From Impatiens glandulifera (taxonomy: Eukaryota > Streptophyta > Magnoliopsida > Ericales > Balsaminaceae), in assembly GCF_907164915.1 (NCBI RefSeq), contig NC_061867.1, positions 48,797,852 through 48,861,851 on the forward strand: 64,000 nucleotides of DNA, given 5' to 3'. The translations under genes were made by a program, and so were the position numbers. Positions 1 through 13,300 of the stretch are shown one piece after another (position 1 is the stretch's first letter; the number at the start of each line of letters is the position of its first letter). The notes beneath the pieces were generated by a model. It worked only from the letters and a program-made list of their open reading frames with translations. It searched no databases and was not told where the DNA came from.

Positions 1-1762
1 TAATTTTTTTAAATATTATTTTTAAAAATTATAAAAAAGATATTTTAAAATTTTAAAATTAATTATAAAAATAATTAATTTTTGTGATCACATTTAAATA
101 ATTTTAAATTTAAGATAATCAAATTAAGGAAAATTTTTTATTTTAAATTAATTAAAAAATTATTTATTTGATTATAGAGTCGTCAATTAATTTTAATTAA
201 AATAAATAAAATATGTGTATGCATGTATAAACGTAATTTATAAAAAAAATGATTGAGTTCAATGTTTAGTGACACTCGAGAAAAGGCTTTCAAACTATAT
301 TAATTGTACATGTTCAAAACGATTTTCTTTCATAAAATTTTGGCTATTTTATGTGAAATTAAGTTTTATTACGTTTTTTTAACCAATTATTTTTCAAATT
401 TTAGACATGTATCGGTTTTTCTTGTAGTTAAAAATCTAAAATAATATTTAAATGTTAGTATCTACTATTAATGTCGAGAATTGTAGAAAAAAATAACTAA
501 AAATGTCAACTTAAGGTGTTAGAATTTAAATAAATTCATACAGCTTTGTTAAAATATGTTTTTATGAATATATTCTAAAAATATTTTTATAATTTTTTAT
601 AATTTTTTTTGGACTTTTTAAAATAGTTTAGGACCAATTATTAAAATAAACATTAAAAATTAAAATCCCCAAACAAACAAGCCCTTAGACATGTCGGATC
701 GCGAAATGGGTCAAATACGCGAATTTGGGCCAGATTCGGCCCAAGGTCAACAAGTTTGGGTGCCTAGTCAATGCATAAATTGAATTCTCGATCGCTTGCG
801 ATATTTCTCGATCGAAAGATGAGTCCGACTTGTCTTGGTAGAAAACCAAGGCAAATTGAAATTTCTCGGTCGGACGTAGGTGTTGACTAGTTTTCTCAGT
901 CGAAAATTAAATCTGGCGAAATTTCCACTATCGGACGTCAAAACACCTGTGCAGGGTTTGAGATTTCAATAGAAACCTCATTCGTCGATCTAAGGGCATG
1001 TGGAACTTCATCTCTTCATCTAAAACACGTTTACAATCACCCTGAAGCATCATTAAAACCGGGAAGAGGTCGATCAAGGCTTCAATAGTTTTTGAATACA
1101 GGATTTCAGATTTTTTAGTTTGATTCACATTTGGAGCTTACCAATAGTTTCTATATGCTTATTAGAATTAATTTAAACCATAAAAACATTACTCGCGGAA
1201 TAAATTATGACCAATTCAAGAACATAGTTTTCATATTTTTAGAAATTTAGGTTTTTGAACAATCATGCAATGGATTAATTAAAGTTATCTAAAAGTGTTC
1301 ATAACACCCTTATAAATGTGTTAGGAAGCTTTTTAAGTAGTTGTTCTTGAGCTCAAGAATGGAAATCCGATTTTAAAAAACAATTTTGGGTATTTTGATT
1401 TAGCTTAATTCGTTCGAATTAATTTCAACAGAAAATTTTGAAATGATCTTAAAACGAATTCAAATCGAAAAATAAAAAGACTGGTTGAATTGGAATATAA
1501 AAATATCAATTCTAAATCATAACTTGACTTATAACATGAATTAAAACTTGTAGTGAATTGGAGAACAATCCTGAACTTTTTTAAGAAGTTTTATGATATT
1601 CAAAAAACAAGCCTTATAGCTTTACATACAATTTTCAAAAGTTTAGAAAAATTTATATGGAGGATCACATAGGAGTTGGAATGGCGGCGTGAAATTTTGA
1701 TCATTGCCTTCACCTTGGCTAGAAGAAAATATATATAGCTTTCCTAAGTTAGTTGAGAGAGC

Positions 1763-1822
1763 AAGTGGATCGAATTTGAGACAAAAGGTCATTAATGATT
1801 TTTTTGTCTGTTTTCGATCCAC
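1763..1822. repeat. Imperfect inverted repeat
   Basis: The left arm begins GTGGATCGAA and continues with GACAAAA. The right arm holds TTTTTGTC and then TTTCGATCCAC. The two pair across a short AT-rich loop. It could be a transposon end or a hairpin; no flanking duplication was evident. Confidence 0.5.
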
Positions 1823-2584
1823 CTTATTCAATTATCATAATTGAGTCTATGCTTATAGGAAAAATGATCAGCATGCCAACTTTTGAATCAAGTTGCTTAA
1901 TGGAGTATTGGACGTGTTCCACCTTCAAAAAATCAAAAGTTGCGGCTGATATTCATTATGTTCGTTGCGAGGAAGAATACAATCCAAGGTTAAAAGGGTC
2001 AAGATGTGGACGCGCGTTTGGGCGCGGCGGCGGGCATTTTGTGTGCTTACCGTTAGCGTCCAACAATTCATCCACGTTTGGTAACGTCGTTGGCTTAAGC
2101 CTCAGCTGATCTGATGCTACATGGAAGCGCCTAGCTTTTGCGACACCGTTAGATGTTGTCCATTGGATGATGATTAGATGCTCATTCGATGGTTGAGTGG
2201 TGCAGTGATTTTTTTAATTTCGGTTACACTAGATCACAACCATTTTTCAGTCTTGTAGCTTGTTTGAAATTGATTTTTCTTCACCCATTTGACTTTATTT
2301 TATTTTACAAAACATACAAAATTATTTTAATAGACATAAATATTTATTATGTCTATTTTATTTTGTATATTTTTGGAGCTTTTAAATAATTAATTTAGAA
2401 TTAAATTAGATACAACATTTATTTCAAATTATTATTGTATTTGAGCCCTTTTAAAATTAATTGGGATGAAATTAGTGCAGCATTTATATAACTTATTTAT
2501 TTTGGCATTATCTTGATTATTTTGAATTTATTTATTCAAAATTATTATTTAAATTTTATAAATTGGGGTACTAAAATTTTAGTG

Positions 2585-3345
2585 CTTACAAAAATAAATA
2601 ATTAAACAAATTAATTAATTTTTATTTAAATATATTACGAATTAATTTTTAAATAAGTTGTTATATATATATAATATATAATTATATAAATTATAAAATA
2701 ATTAATACAAATTAAATTATTAATATAAAAAGACTTGACCTTTCATTTAAATCTATTCATTGTTTTGACATATTACATAGAAATTATCTATATTTCTAAT
2801 CACTCACCACACATATCTCACTTTAAACATTATGCACTAACCATCATTGTGTTATTCCCTCAAATTCGCACCCATATATTAAATTGAATCATTATTATCG
2901 GTCACATTATACCATCATTTTGAGCATTTTTATCAAATTCAAACCATCGTTCCCTTAATTTTCTCAAAATGATCATTCTCTTAATCACTCAAATTTATAC
3001 CCACATATACCACGTATTCGAACCTTAGTCTAATTTAAAATTTGAACACTTTAATCCATGAACCATTTATGATTGTTGAATTTAATTTATAATTTTGTGT
3101 ATGCATATATATTTTATATATAATATAAATTCATAAAAAAATAAATAATTAAACAAATTAATTTATTTTTCTTTAAATATACTATGAATTAATTTTAAAT
3201 AGGTTGTTATATATATATATAATATAATTATTTATTAAAAAAATTGAAATAGACAAATAATCAAATAAATTAATTTATTTTTAGTTAAATATATCATAAA
3301 TTGATTTTTATATAGATTGTTATATATATATAATTATAAGAAGGA
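2585..3345. repeat. Three diverged ~95-105 bp direct repeats
   Basis: Copies lie near 2586-2690, 3133-3232 and 3245-3340. Each has a shared order of words: an AAATAATTAAACAAATTAAT-like start, TTTAAATATA, GAATTAATTTT, then GTTGTTATATATATA. The last two copies are nearly adjacent and the first is separated by ~450 bp of unrelated sequence. Nothing shows a function. Confidence 0.65.
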
Positions 3346-4704
3346 AGGACTTTTCACACCCATGAACTTAGGTTAAATTTAAAGTCAGTGAACAAAGAAG
3401 AAATAAGAGTTCCTTTAAAAAAAAAGGAAAAGAAAAATTTATATGGCTTGAATATAGGGTCGTAAACGAATCGAATCGAAGCGAATATTACTGTATTCGA
3501 TTCGTATTCGTGAAACTATTCGAATATTCGTAAGGACAAAATTTAGTGCGGTTTGAATTTAATGTAAAAAATCCAAAATGTATTTGGGGAAAATTAAACC
3601 CTAAGTTGAATGTACAATATGTATCTTAAGACCACTTTAATACTAGTACATTATATGTATTAAGCTATTTAAATATATATATATGATTGAGCTTAAGCCT
3701 AGTACAACATCTGGTCCTCTACATAGAGTGTCCATGTTCTTGGTTATAAATAGAGTAATTGAAGTGAAAAAAACTAATTGAGTTGTAAGAAAAATAAAAA
3801 ATATATGTTTTATAATAACAATTGTATTGAATGAATAATTTATTATTGCAGTTTATGAAAGAAATAATAAAAGAATTGAACCCAAAATCTATTCAATCCC
3901 TATTGTTTGAATGTCTTCCTTTCTTTTGATTCTTAAACGATTTGGGATCTGTAACTGATTCTCCGAAATATTTTGTATTCAATTAGATTGATTTTAGTCA
4001 TTTTTGTAATTCCTTAATATCTGAAGAATGATCCATTCTTAATTCTCTAAAATATTGGGTGAATTGATTGAGTTATGTGAAATTCAATGAAATGGTGATC
4101 CAAGATATTGATGTGGAGCGTTTATGTAAATTTGCAATATAGAAGAAACCAAAAACATAAAACTGAGAAAAAATCATAAAGAATTTTGTGAATTTTATTA
4201 AGTATTTATAGTATCAAGAAATTTAAATATAAAAAACTCAATCTATATATATTTTTTATTATTATTTCATTTACAAACTATATCCTAAACTCATTAACTA
4301 ACACAAAACAACCCAAATGTGGTTATAACTTCAATCACTATTAACCTAGTTAAATATTATTCTTCTACAACCTCGTTTTGATTGACGGAAATAATATGAT
4401 AAGAAAGTTTGTATAAATGATGTGTCGATTCTTTATTGAATTGAAAATTTAATAAGTTTAAAAAAAATTAAATTTTTAATCCACTCAAAAAAAATGACTT
4501 ATCATTTCTATCAAATTTTTTTTTGTCATATTATTGTGGTCACCAATCATTTCTTTCTTTTTCTTAATATCAAGTAAGCAAAAAGAATTCATATATTCTG
4601 AGTTTGTCAATTACTTTTTGATGAGTTATTCATGCTTCGTTCCATTTTGAATTCCCAGGAAAAGGGGTCAATTGCAGAGATATTAAAAGGAATGCTCCCC
4701 CTTT

Positions 4705-6581
4705 TTACTGTAGTTTTTTTTTTTTTTTTTTGTTGGGAAAACAGCTTAGTGGCATTTCATTAAAAAAACCCAAAAGAGGGAAAAAAAATACAAAAGTTTA
4801 AAATCAGATCTAGACAATTTCTAGATTTGACAATGAAATAATAATTGAATTACAGACAATAACAATAATCAATTAGCGCCTACAGCGTTTTTACTTTTAT
4901 TCTACTTGTGACTTTCTCAAACGAAATATCCCATATATGGCAGAGCTTTCTATTCTCTTCATTCCTTTCGATTCCTCTCCAGGATTGAATGAGTGCATTT
5001 CCATCTGAAGTTATATCTCTCCAAATATCTACAGCGGTTCTACTTCTTCCACTGTGAGTTCTTGAATTTATTTCTTTCCAGATATTGTAGATTACTGCTC
5101 CAAAATAGCATTTCAACATACTTACATAGAAGGATCTTCCTTTTGCTTTATTCTTCATCCACTCTTGGATTTCTTCCCATATTCTTGGAAAGTTGATGAT
5201 GTTCATGTTTGCAGCATACATCCTCCAGATTTGTATTACAAAAGAGCATTCCCCAAATAAATGGTTTATGCTTTCCTCAACTCCCGAACATAGGATATAG
5301 TTGATATCAGGAATGTTTATATATTTTCGAATTCTATCTTTTGTTGTCAACCTTTTCCTGTATACCAGCCAGAGAATAAATTGGTGACGAGGAATAATCT
5401 TTGGAGGTCATACCACATTATGCCAATCTACCTCCTGTCCTCTTGTTCTAACAATTTCCCATGCCTTTCCTGTAATAAACTTCTCATTGCTTTCTGTTTT
5501 CCAGCTTATTTCATCATTATTTTCATTGAGTTGCTTCTGCCTCATTAGGTTTAGGATTCTATCACCTTCTGGAATACGCCTCAAAAGTGAATCACATCTA
5601 CCTTCATATACGTCTCTAAATGAGTACTTGATGTATTCTCTTCTAACTCTGTTTCCTTGCATTTCTTCTTTGAATATAATGGGAATATTATCCAGCCAAG
5701 GATCATGCCAGAATAGTACCCCTCTTCCATTTCCAATTGTGGTTTTCACCATTTGAAAGGCATCTTTTCTTGTTTTTATGATTTTCTTCAATGACCATGT
5801 CATTCTTTCGTTGATGCTTAGTGTCCAGATACTCTGCTCTTCTTTCATAAATCTTGTATGCACCCATTTGACCCATAGGGAGTCCGCTTTTTGCTCCAAC
5901 TCCCATAAGCTCTTGATGGTGAGGGCTTTGTTCCATTCAACACAACTTTTTATTCCTAGTCCTCCTTCTTCTATGGGAGTGCAAACATCCTCCCATTTGA
6001 CTTTTTTTCCTCCTCTACCTTGTGTTCCCCATATGTAGTCTCTCATGATTCTATCGAGTTCATCCATTACTTTCTTTGGGATGACTATCTGTTGTGCCCA
6101 GTAGCCAATAATTCCAAAAATGACTCTTTTAACGAGCTCGATTCTACCTGCATAAGACAGTTTTTTCGTAGCCCAACCCAAAACAGAATTTCTAACATTT
6201 TCTACCAGTTGTCTAAAGTGATTGTATCGGAGTTGTTTTGATGACAGGGGTACTCCAAGGTATTTCACTGGTAGTTCACCTTCCTTGATTCCCATAATAT
6301 TGAAAATGTTTTCTTTCCTTTCTTCATTAACCCCTCCATAGAAAGTCTGACTTTTGTCCTCATTGATGTATAGACCTGTAATACTCGAAAAGATTGTTAG
6401 AGCTTCTTTGATTATACTAACAGATTCAACATTCGCATAAGCCACAAAAAATAGATCATCTGCAAAACATATATGGGTTATTGCTTCTTCTTTGCAGTAC
6501 GGGTGAAATTTGAAATGATGACTTCTCAGAAGCATTTTTAAAATGCAGTCAAGAATTTCCATTATTCTTCTTACTGTAGTT
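4705..6581 (-). mobile_element. 5'-truncated LINE with target-site duplications
   Basis: The element lies on the minus strand. Its 3' end is a run of 18 T on the plus strand (4714-4731), the poly(A) tail of the minus-strand element. The same 11 bases, TTACTGTAGTT, occur at 4705-4715 and 6571-6581 and are best read as the target-site duplication; the duplication and tail overlap by two T. Between them is the 3' half of a reverse-transcriptase ORF. Everything upstream of the catalytic FADD box is missing, which is typical 5' truncation by target-primed reverse transcription. The intact duplication suggests a fairly recent insertion. Confidence 0.92.
4880..6562 (-). pseudogene. LINE reverse transcriptase, truncated, with premature stop
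   Basis: Reading on the minus strand from 6562, the frame starts just before the RT catalytic box (ICFADDLFFVA, the F/YxDD motif). It continues through the RT thumb (VKYLGVPLSS, GWATKKLSYAGRIELVKRV, YIWG, CTPIEEGGLGI). It then enters the C-terminal zf-RVT region typical of plant non-LTR elements (FWHDPWLDN, then PRHQFILWLVYRKRLTTKDR and HLFGECSF). A single in-frame TGA at 5408-5410 interrupts it where relatives usually have Trp (VV-stop-PPKIIPRH). The same frame then runs to a stop at 4880. Endonuclease and the N-terminal RT are absent, so the copy cannot be autonomous. Confidence 0.93.
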
Positions 6582-9500
6582 AGATCGAGTTAAAACAACC
6601 TTTACGATAGGAGGATGGTAAAAAGCTAATAGATGGGACACAAAAGGAATGACCTCATGAACAATCAATGGAAAATCTCACATTTTCTGTATTCAAAGGG
6701 TGCCCAAAGAAATGTTGCTCTCCAAGACCCCTTTTTACACCGTTTGTTCTCCTGAAAAACCTGATTCTCTTCGGTCCGCCGACGCAACCTTCGCATTTTT
6801 TTTTTTCTGAGATCCAAGTCTCCAAGTGGGCCTCCTTGGCCAACTACGACCTTGGTTTTTAGAAGAAGAAAAAATCTATGAGAGAATATTTCTTTTCTTT
6901 TAAACAATTCTAGAAAGAGAGTAAGTGGACGGATTCATTCCTCTCGCCTCTTTCTTTATATTTTTTCTTCGGTGCAACACTGGAAACCACCCTCTATTTG
7001 TCATCCCTTTGCTTGACGAAGGAGCACAAGGCGATACATCTAAGACTTTTATATAATAAATTTTTAAAATTAAATCGATTTAATAATTGTATGAAAGCTT
7101 TATGAATATTAAATCGTAAAGTTATAACATGATTGATTATATTGTGACGAAACACTTAACGTTTCTCTCAATCATGTTTTCAACATAAAACTTAATTTAT
7201 TTATTTTAAAGATTATCCTAAACTTCTATTTTTCATCATCCCTTATTTCTACAAGTTCATAATAGAGAAGTAGAGCTAGAGAATTTAAAAAATAACTGTC
7301 ATATTTTAGAGAATTATTTCAATCCAATAACTTAACTCAACTGTGTAAATATGAATCACATATATATTTTTTAATTTATTAACAATATCATCATGGAGAA
7401 TAATGCAACCTTATGATTCATTTTATAAATTTAATTTCAATGAATTGAAATGCACACTTAATTTCTAACAAAACAAAATATCAATATCAAATTTCATAAT
7501 AGAGATATTCTCTTAAAATTTAATATGAATTTTTAAAAGTTTGAATGTACAAATTAGCAATAAATTAATTTAATTAGACATATTATTAAATAAAATAATA
7601 TACACCTTAATGTGTATTTGTAATTTATTACTTAAAATTAAAATTTTTATTCTTTCACTTGTTCCATTAATCTAATATACATCTTAGAGAATAATCAAAT
7701 GCATAAATCATAGTAATAAGTTCACTATTAAAATTTACTCTCTCTTAATGTATTATCAATTTTTTATCACATGCTCACGAATAAACCATGTGTTTATTAT
7801 AGGTCCAACATAATCATATCTTTCTTATCCTATAACTATATGATCATTAAAATTCTGAAATTGACATTTTCTTAAGTTAAAAAAAGAAAAGAGGTACTAT
7901 CAACTATGTATTAATGGGTTTGATGAACACATTCTTTTTGCTTAACGCGATTTTGGTGACAAAAATATTGTATGCCACGTGTTTATGTGTTTATGTAGAC
8001 ACACACTTTATTAGTTTTTGTCATAAAGACCACAATTGAGTTGTCCCAAGACCTTGGCAACTAATAAATAGTGTATGCAACTCTAAATCCGTAAATAAAA
8101 CAATTTTATACACTATCTAAGTGAAATAAAATCATTGTTAATCTCTTAAAGTATCTCATAATATTCTTCACAACTCTTTAGTATTTTTAATCTATATTAC
8201 TATACTATCTTTCCAACATGCATCATGCTTCTAACCATGAAGTATACACAATATTTTGCATCTATTCCATTTGAGATGATTATTTGGACAATAGTTCAAA
8301 GTAAACAAGTTTTTATCCAATTTTTTTCTAAAAATTTATTGATATAGGTCTACTAAGACATTAAAAATATCTCAAGATCTATCTTTATGCTTGCAAATAA
8401 TATGTAATTCATATAAATTACGGAGAAAACGAATATTGATATCGTTTATGTGGAATGACAATTCCAATATAGTGTATAATGTGAATGATATATAACTTTG
8501 TATTAAAATGCCCATAACTCTTAATACCATCTCTTGGGATTTTTTCTAACATTTGTAATGATATTACTTAGTTGATTTATAAAATAGTTTATGTTTTATA
8601 AAAATAAAAATACCATCTCATATATTTTTTAGAATGTTGGGTTCCAATTCTCATTTGAAGTGCAATTAATTTCTGCGGGTTAAACATATATCCCGCAAAC
8701 ACAGTTAAACATTTAACCAGGCGTAGAACTTGTCGATTGACGGACTCAAACCCAAGACTTCAGGGAGCCTGAAGATATCCACCTCTTATTACCGCTAAGT
8801 CACTAAATTAGAAGAGGATATATAACATTTCATATTTATTTTGATTGCACCAAAACACTATATAGATATATGACTAATAAATATCAGTCACTTTGAAAAA
8901 AAAAAATCTCATTTTCCTGTTTTCCATTGTAGAAACAGTTGCACACACATTAAAGAAAATCTTGATACATGGTCATATTTGATAAATGATTAGCTGAAAC
9001 TTTTGATAGGAACTACACCCCCTCACATAATTGTTGTTAATAATAGTCTTATTTTCACTTTAGGTTGAAATGACATTATGCATGTTAAAATATACACCAC
9101 TCTTTGTTTAAGAAATCAATTGTTGTGACTTTAGCATTACTTAGTCCAAACGATGTTTGGGACTACTTTAATTATGGGAATGACGAGTGCCTTTACTAAA
9201 GAGTTGTGCAAACGCATAGTCGAACACTAACTGAATAATGAAAAACTCGATGTCAAACCAAACACGTATTTTGAATTCATTTTCCGAGACTACATAGACA
9301 GGGAACAACCTCTAGTCATTTACCACAACTTTAATGCCTTAATCATGTTATGACCAAGACAATCAATGTCACAATATCATTTTTGAGTAAGACGTCAAAT
9401 GTGTGGTGTTTATATATAACAATGAGACGTATCGAGACAAAAAAATGTGTTTATCATCCCACTTCATTATATTTCGGAGATTTCTTTTTAGTTTTTACTA

Positions 9501-10140
9501 CCATCCTCTTCCCGTCCGGTTTCGAAAAATACACACGGGACAACGTTATCCCGTATTTTCTATTTTTTTATAAAATTATATGAACAATTTCTTTAATATT
9601 ATATATTGTAATATATTTAAAATTTATATTGTTATACAAAATAAACTTAACTCTAATATAATATGAAAAATAAATAAACATATAAGTAATATTATATATT
9701 TAGTTGTGTTTATTAGTATTTGGGACATAATAATAGTGAAATTGAGACAAAATCGGTGTGGAGACAAAAAAAAAATACAATTCTCATCCCTAGTCAAAAT
9801 AGAAAAAAAAAATTGTCCTAGGACAATTTGTATGCATAACAAAATATAATGGTTAGTTTAAAACTAATTATTTAATTCATTAAACAAATTATATCTAAAT
9901 ACAGCTATTTTAAAAATTAAATATATTTCGATAGGAAAATATTATTTCAAATTTCTACTGAGCACCTCTATTGATCACCACTAAAAACTTTACTTATTAA
10001 ATTATTATTATTTTTATATTGAAAGATGATTTATCAAAAAAATAAATAAAATTATTTGAGTAGAAATTGAAAATGATGGAGAAAATATTACTAAATTTAT
10101 AAATATACATACTAAAGAAAATTAGGTTTTGATATTTTTA
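6582..10140. other. AT-rich intergenic region upstream of NOP58
   Basis: No gene is supportable. Short frames at 6655-6907 on both strands overlap one another and show no domain. Around 8650-8815 there is a less AT-rich stretch with an ACTCAAACCCAAGACTTC-like text, a type of sequence common near plant retrotransposon or SINE remnants, but no A-box/B-box pair is convincing. The rest is low-complexity AT sequence. Confidence 0.5.
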
Positions 10141-10151
10141 ATTCAAAAGAC

Positions 10152-10183
10152 TATTTATACTCTTCCGCCTCTTAAACCCTAGA
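10152..10183 (+). promoter_or_regulatory. NOP58 core promoter: TATA-like site and telo-box
   Basis: CTATTTATAC at about 10151-10160 resembles a TATA box. AAACCCTAGA at 10174-10183 is a telo-box, a motif that in plants is known to mark promoters of ribosome-biogenesis and translation genes, and this fits the NOP58 product. A pyrimidine-rich leader (TTCTTCTCC, TTTCTCTTTCTCTCTC) follows. The 5' UTR probably contains one intron, from a GGACAG|GTGACC donor near 10240 to a TTTGCAG acceptor near 10356. Confidence 0.6.
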
Positions 10184-10377
10184 CCCTCGTCTCCTTCTTC
10201 TCCATTTCTTTTTCCTCTCTTCTTGTGGCGGTCGGACAGGTGACCTTTTCTTTCTCTTTCTCTCTCGTTTCACGACCAAAATATTCGTATTCCGTTTAGT
10301 TTCTCTTCTACATTCAATGCTGCTGTTGTTCCGACATCATTGTATCTTCTTTGCAGGTTATTTTTGAAGCTTGAACG

Positions 10378-13300
10378 ATGCTTGTTTTGTTTGAAACTCC
10401 TGCGGGTTTTGCCCTTTTCAAAGTATTGGATGAAGGGAAGCTCTCCAAAGTTGAGGTAATCTACTGTGACATTTTCAAAGTTCATTTTAATGGTTTTGTG
10501 TGTTCTTGTACCATCTTATGTGAATCTGTTATTGCAGGATTTGTCTAAGGAGTTTTCATCAGCTGAGTCTGCTAGACAGGTAGTTAGATCTTCTTTGTAT
10601 GAAACTTTTTTTGATTATTTGGGCTGTTTTTATTTTTAATTATGTTTATTACCCTATTCTTAGAATGTTCCAAATCTTTGAATGGACTACTTGAAAGGGT
10701 ATAAAAAATGGAACAACATCTGTGTACTAATAGCTAGTTTGATGAAAAGTGGATTATTTGGTCTAAATATTTTAAAAGAAATGACAGTAAAATGGTGGAG
10801 ACTTGATGATTTTGGTGTTGAAGACTTGAATGGTCAAAACTCATTTTGTGGTTGTACATGATGATTTAGTGTGTTGATTCTATATTATGCTTTTTTTCTA
10901 TATGTTTTTTATGCTGATTTATTGCTTTGAATTACTCTAGATTGTGAAGCTGAAAGCATTCAACAAGTTTGAAAACACATCTGAGGCTTTGTCTGCTGCA
11001 ACTTTGCTGATAGATAGTAAACCAAGCAAAGGTCTCCGTAAGTTTTTGCGTAGCCATTGTGATGGTGAAACATTAGGAGTAGCTGACTCGAAGCTTGGTA
11101 ACTCTATTAAGGAGAAACTGGTATGTATTTGTTGATTGACATTTCTAAGCTCTTATATTATATTGTCTTGAAAACCTACTTATTGGGATTTACTATCGGT
11201 TTCCAGCAAATTGACTGTGTTCACAACAATACTGTTATGGAACTCATGAGAGGGGTGCGAAGTCAATTGACAGAGCTCATATCTGGTTTAGCTACTACAG
11301 ATTTGGCTCCGATGAGTTTGGGTCTTTCTCATAGCTTGTCAAGATATAAATTGAAGTTTAGTCCAGATAAGGTACGGGTCTTAAATTTGGTTTTGTTGTT
11401 CGTTTGATAAACTGAAAAGTAAGTGTTTGAATGAATGAGTTAAGCATCTGCAAATAAATACTGAATAAACTAATTGAAAAATATCTATATTTTAAGTACT
11501 TGGTAAAGTTGATCATCTAGATTAAGTGATAAGTTCTGTTATAAAACACCACCTTGATAACATAAGATGCATTCAGCGCTCAACAATTATTATCTTTTCT
11601 TCTATTCCTATGTGTATTTATTATATTGTCTCTGTTTTGTCATTGATAACCTATAATTTTAATTCCGCATTATTTCATTAAAGACAATGTTGAAAACTTG
11701 GAAGATTCATCTCTTTCACATGCTTTCAGAGTCTGAACTTGTCCCATCTCTCCACATTAGTTGTTTGTTAATTATTGAATGGTAAATTTTTGTTCTCGAT
11801 GATATGACAAGGTGGGACCTGAACTACATCCGTATTTCAAATTGTAAATTCTTTTTTGACTTTTCTAGAAATCAGATATGCACTCATAATATTCTACTCT
11901 TCTTCCAGGTGGATACTATGATCATTCAGGCTATTGGTCTATTGGATGACCTTGACAAGGAACTCAACACATATGCAATGAGAGTTAGAGAATGGTATGG
12001 TTGGCATTTCCCGGAACTTGCTAAGATTGTTACAGACAATATCCTATATGCCAAGACAGTTAAGCTAATGGGAGACCGCACAAATGCTGCAAAACTTGAC
12101 TTTTCTGAGGTAGAGTTTGAGCGATATGTTTTTAATATAGAGCACTTGTCTGTTGCATAAAATGAATTTAGTCTAAGCATTGTCACCTCAAAATCTACTA
12201 CAGTTAGATTTTCTGTTTCTTTATTTAAATCCCGATCTAGGAACACCAAATACATTTTTTAATCTGTACTTGGTGATTTTTTCAAAATTTGGTTCAAGTT
12301 TTTTTGTCAAGTTTTTTTGTCAAGTTTTTTAATCACATTTTATATCTACAATTTTACCATTTTACACTTATATGAGAGGATTGTGGTCCAGAAATTCTTA
12401 TTGACAACAATTCATTCAAGTCTAGACTTTTTATTATTATATATATATTATTTATAAATTTGACAAATTTCATTCATGCCCTTTGATTCCAAATGTGATC
12501 TCATGTGAATCCACATTCTACTCTGACAGAAAAGTGCTAACAAATGGGGCTTTTAGATTATTTTTTTAATGTTATTTCCATTTATTTTTAAGCATTTTGG
12601 CTATCAATTAAATTTGAGAAAAAGGATACTGAAGACTGATAATTATTAAATCTTGCAGGTTTTGCCTGATGAAACTGAGACAGATCTGAAAGAGGCAGCA
12701 AATATTTCAATGGGAACTGAAGTCAGTGAACTTGATCTCATAAACATCAGGGATTTGTGCGATCAGGTTCTCTCACTTTCTGAGTATAGAGCTCAACTGT
12801 ATGATTATCTGAAGAGCAGAATGAATACTGTTGCTCCTAATCTCACCGCTCTTGTTGGAGAACTTGTTGGTGCTCGTCTAATTGCTCATGGAGGAAGCTT
12901 AATAAATCTTTCAAAGCAACCTGGAAGTACAGTTCAAATTCTTGGGGCAGAGAAGGCTTTGTTCAGAGCCTTGAAGACCAAACATGCAACACCTAAATAC
13001 GGGCTTATTTATCATGCATCTTTGATTGGTCAGGCAGCACCAAAACATAAAGGAAAGATCTCACGATCTCTTGCTGCCAAAGCTGCTTTGGCAATTCGTT
13101 GCGATGCTTTGGGAGAGGGTGAAGACAACTCCATGGGATTGGAGAGCAGACTAAAAGTATGTTTCCTTTGTTCCTTATTGGCTGTTTATTTTTGAATATA
13201 TCTCATTCAATATTTTGTTACCTATTTATAGCTTGAGGCACGATTGAGGAATCTTGAAGGTAGAGAACTTGGCCATTCTTCTGGATCAGCTAAAGGCAAG

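Larger units (their letters stand above)
1..4704. other. Gene-poor AT-rich intergenic region
   Basis: I see no supportable gene. Most of the stretch is AT-rich with many stops in all frames. Two islands, about 680-960 and 1640-2190, are less AT-rich and look like decayed repeats: the first has several TCTCGATCG or TCTCGGTCG-like words, the second a 104-codon frame (1795-2109) without recognisable domains. About 3455-3540 has repeated CGAATCGAAT / ATTCGATTCG words in both orientations, as in many plant DNA-transposon relics. Superfamily cannot be assigned by eye. Confidence 0.6.

Noticed and set aside
1795..2109. 104-codon plus-strand frame.
   Set aside because: No recognisable domain, no splice context and no supporting neighbours; it lies in a decayed repeat-like island.
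6655..6907. Overlapping frames on both strands, one rich in Lys/Arg.
   Set aside because: Mutually overlapping and without domain or start context; nothing distinguishes them from chance.
8640..8820. tRNA-derived SINE or tRNA remnant.
   Set aside because: Text like ACTCAAACCCAAGACTTC hints at it, but no paired A and B boxes or cloverleaf could be made.
9350..9583. 77-codon plus-strand frame in the NOP58 upstream region.
   Set aside because: No domain or splice context; it lies in transposon-like AT-rich sequence.
10800..10920. Possible intronic box C/D snoRNA in NOP58 intron 2 (TGATGA words near 10805 and 10857, CTGA near 10913).
   Set aside because: Plant snoRNP genes can host snoRNAs, but the terminal stem is weak and no C'/D' boxes or rRNA guide of adequate length could be seen.
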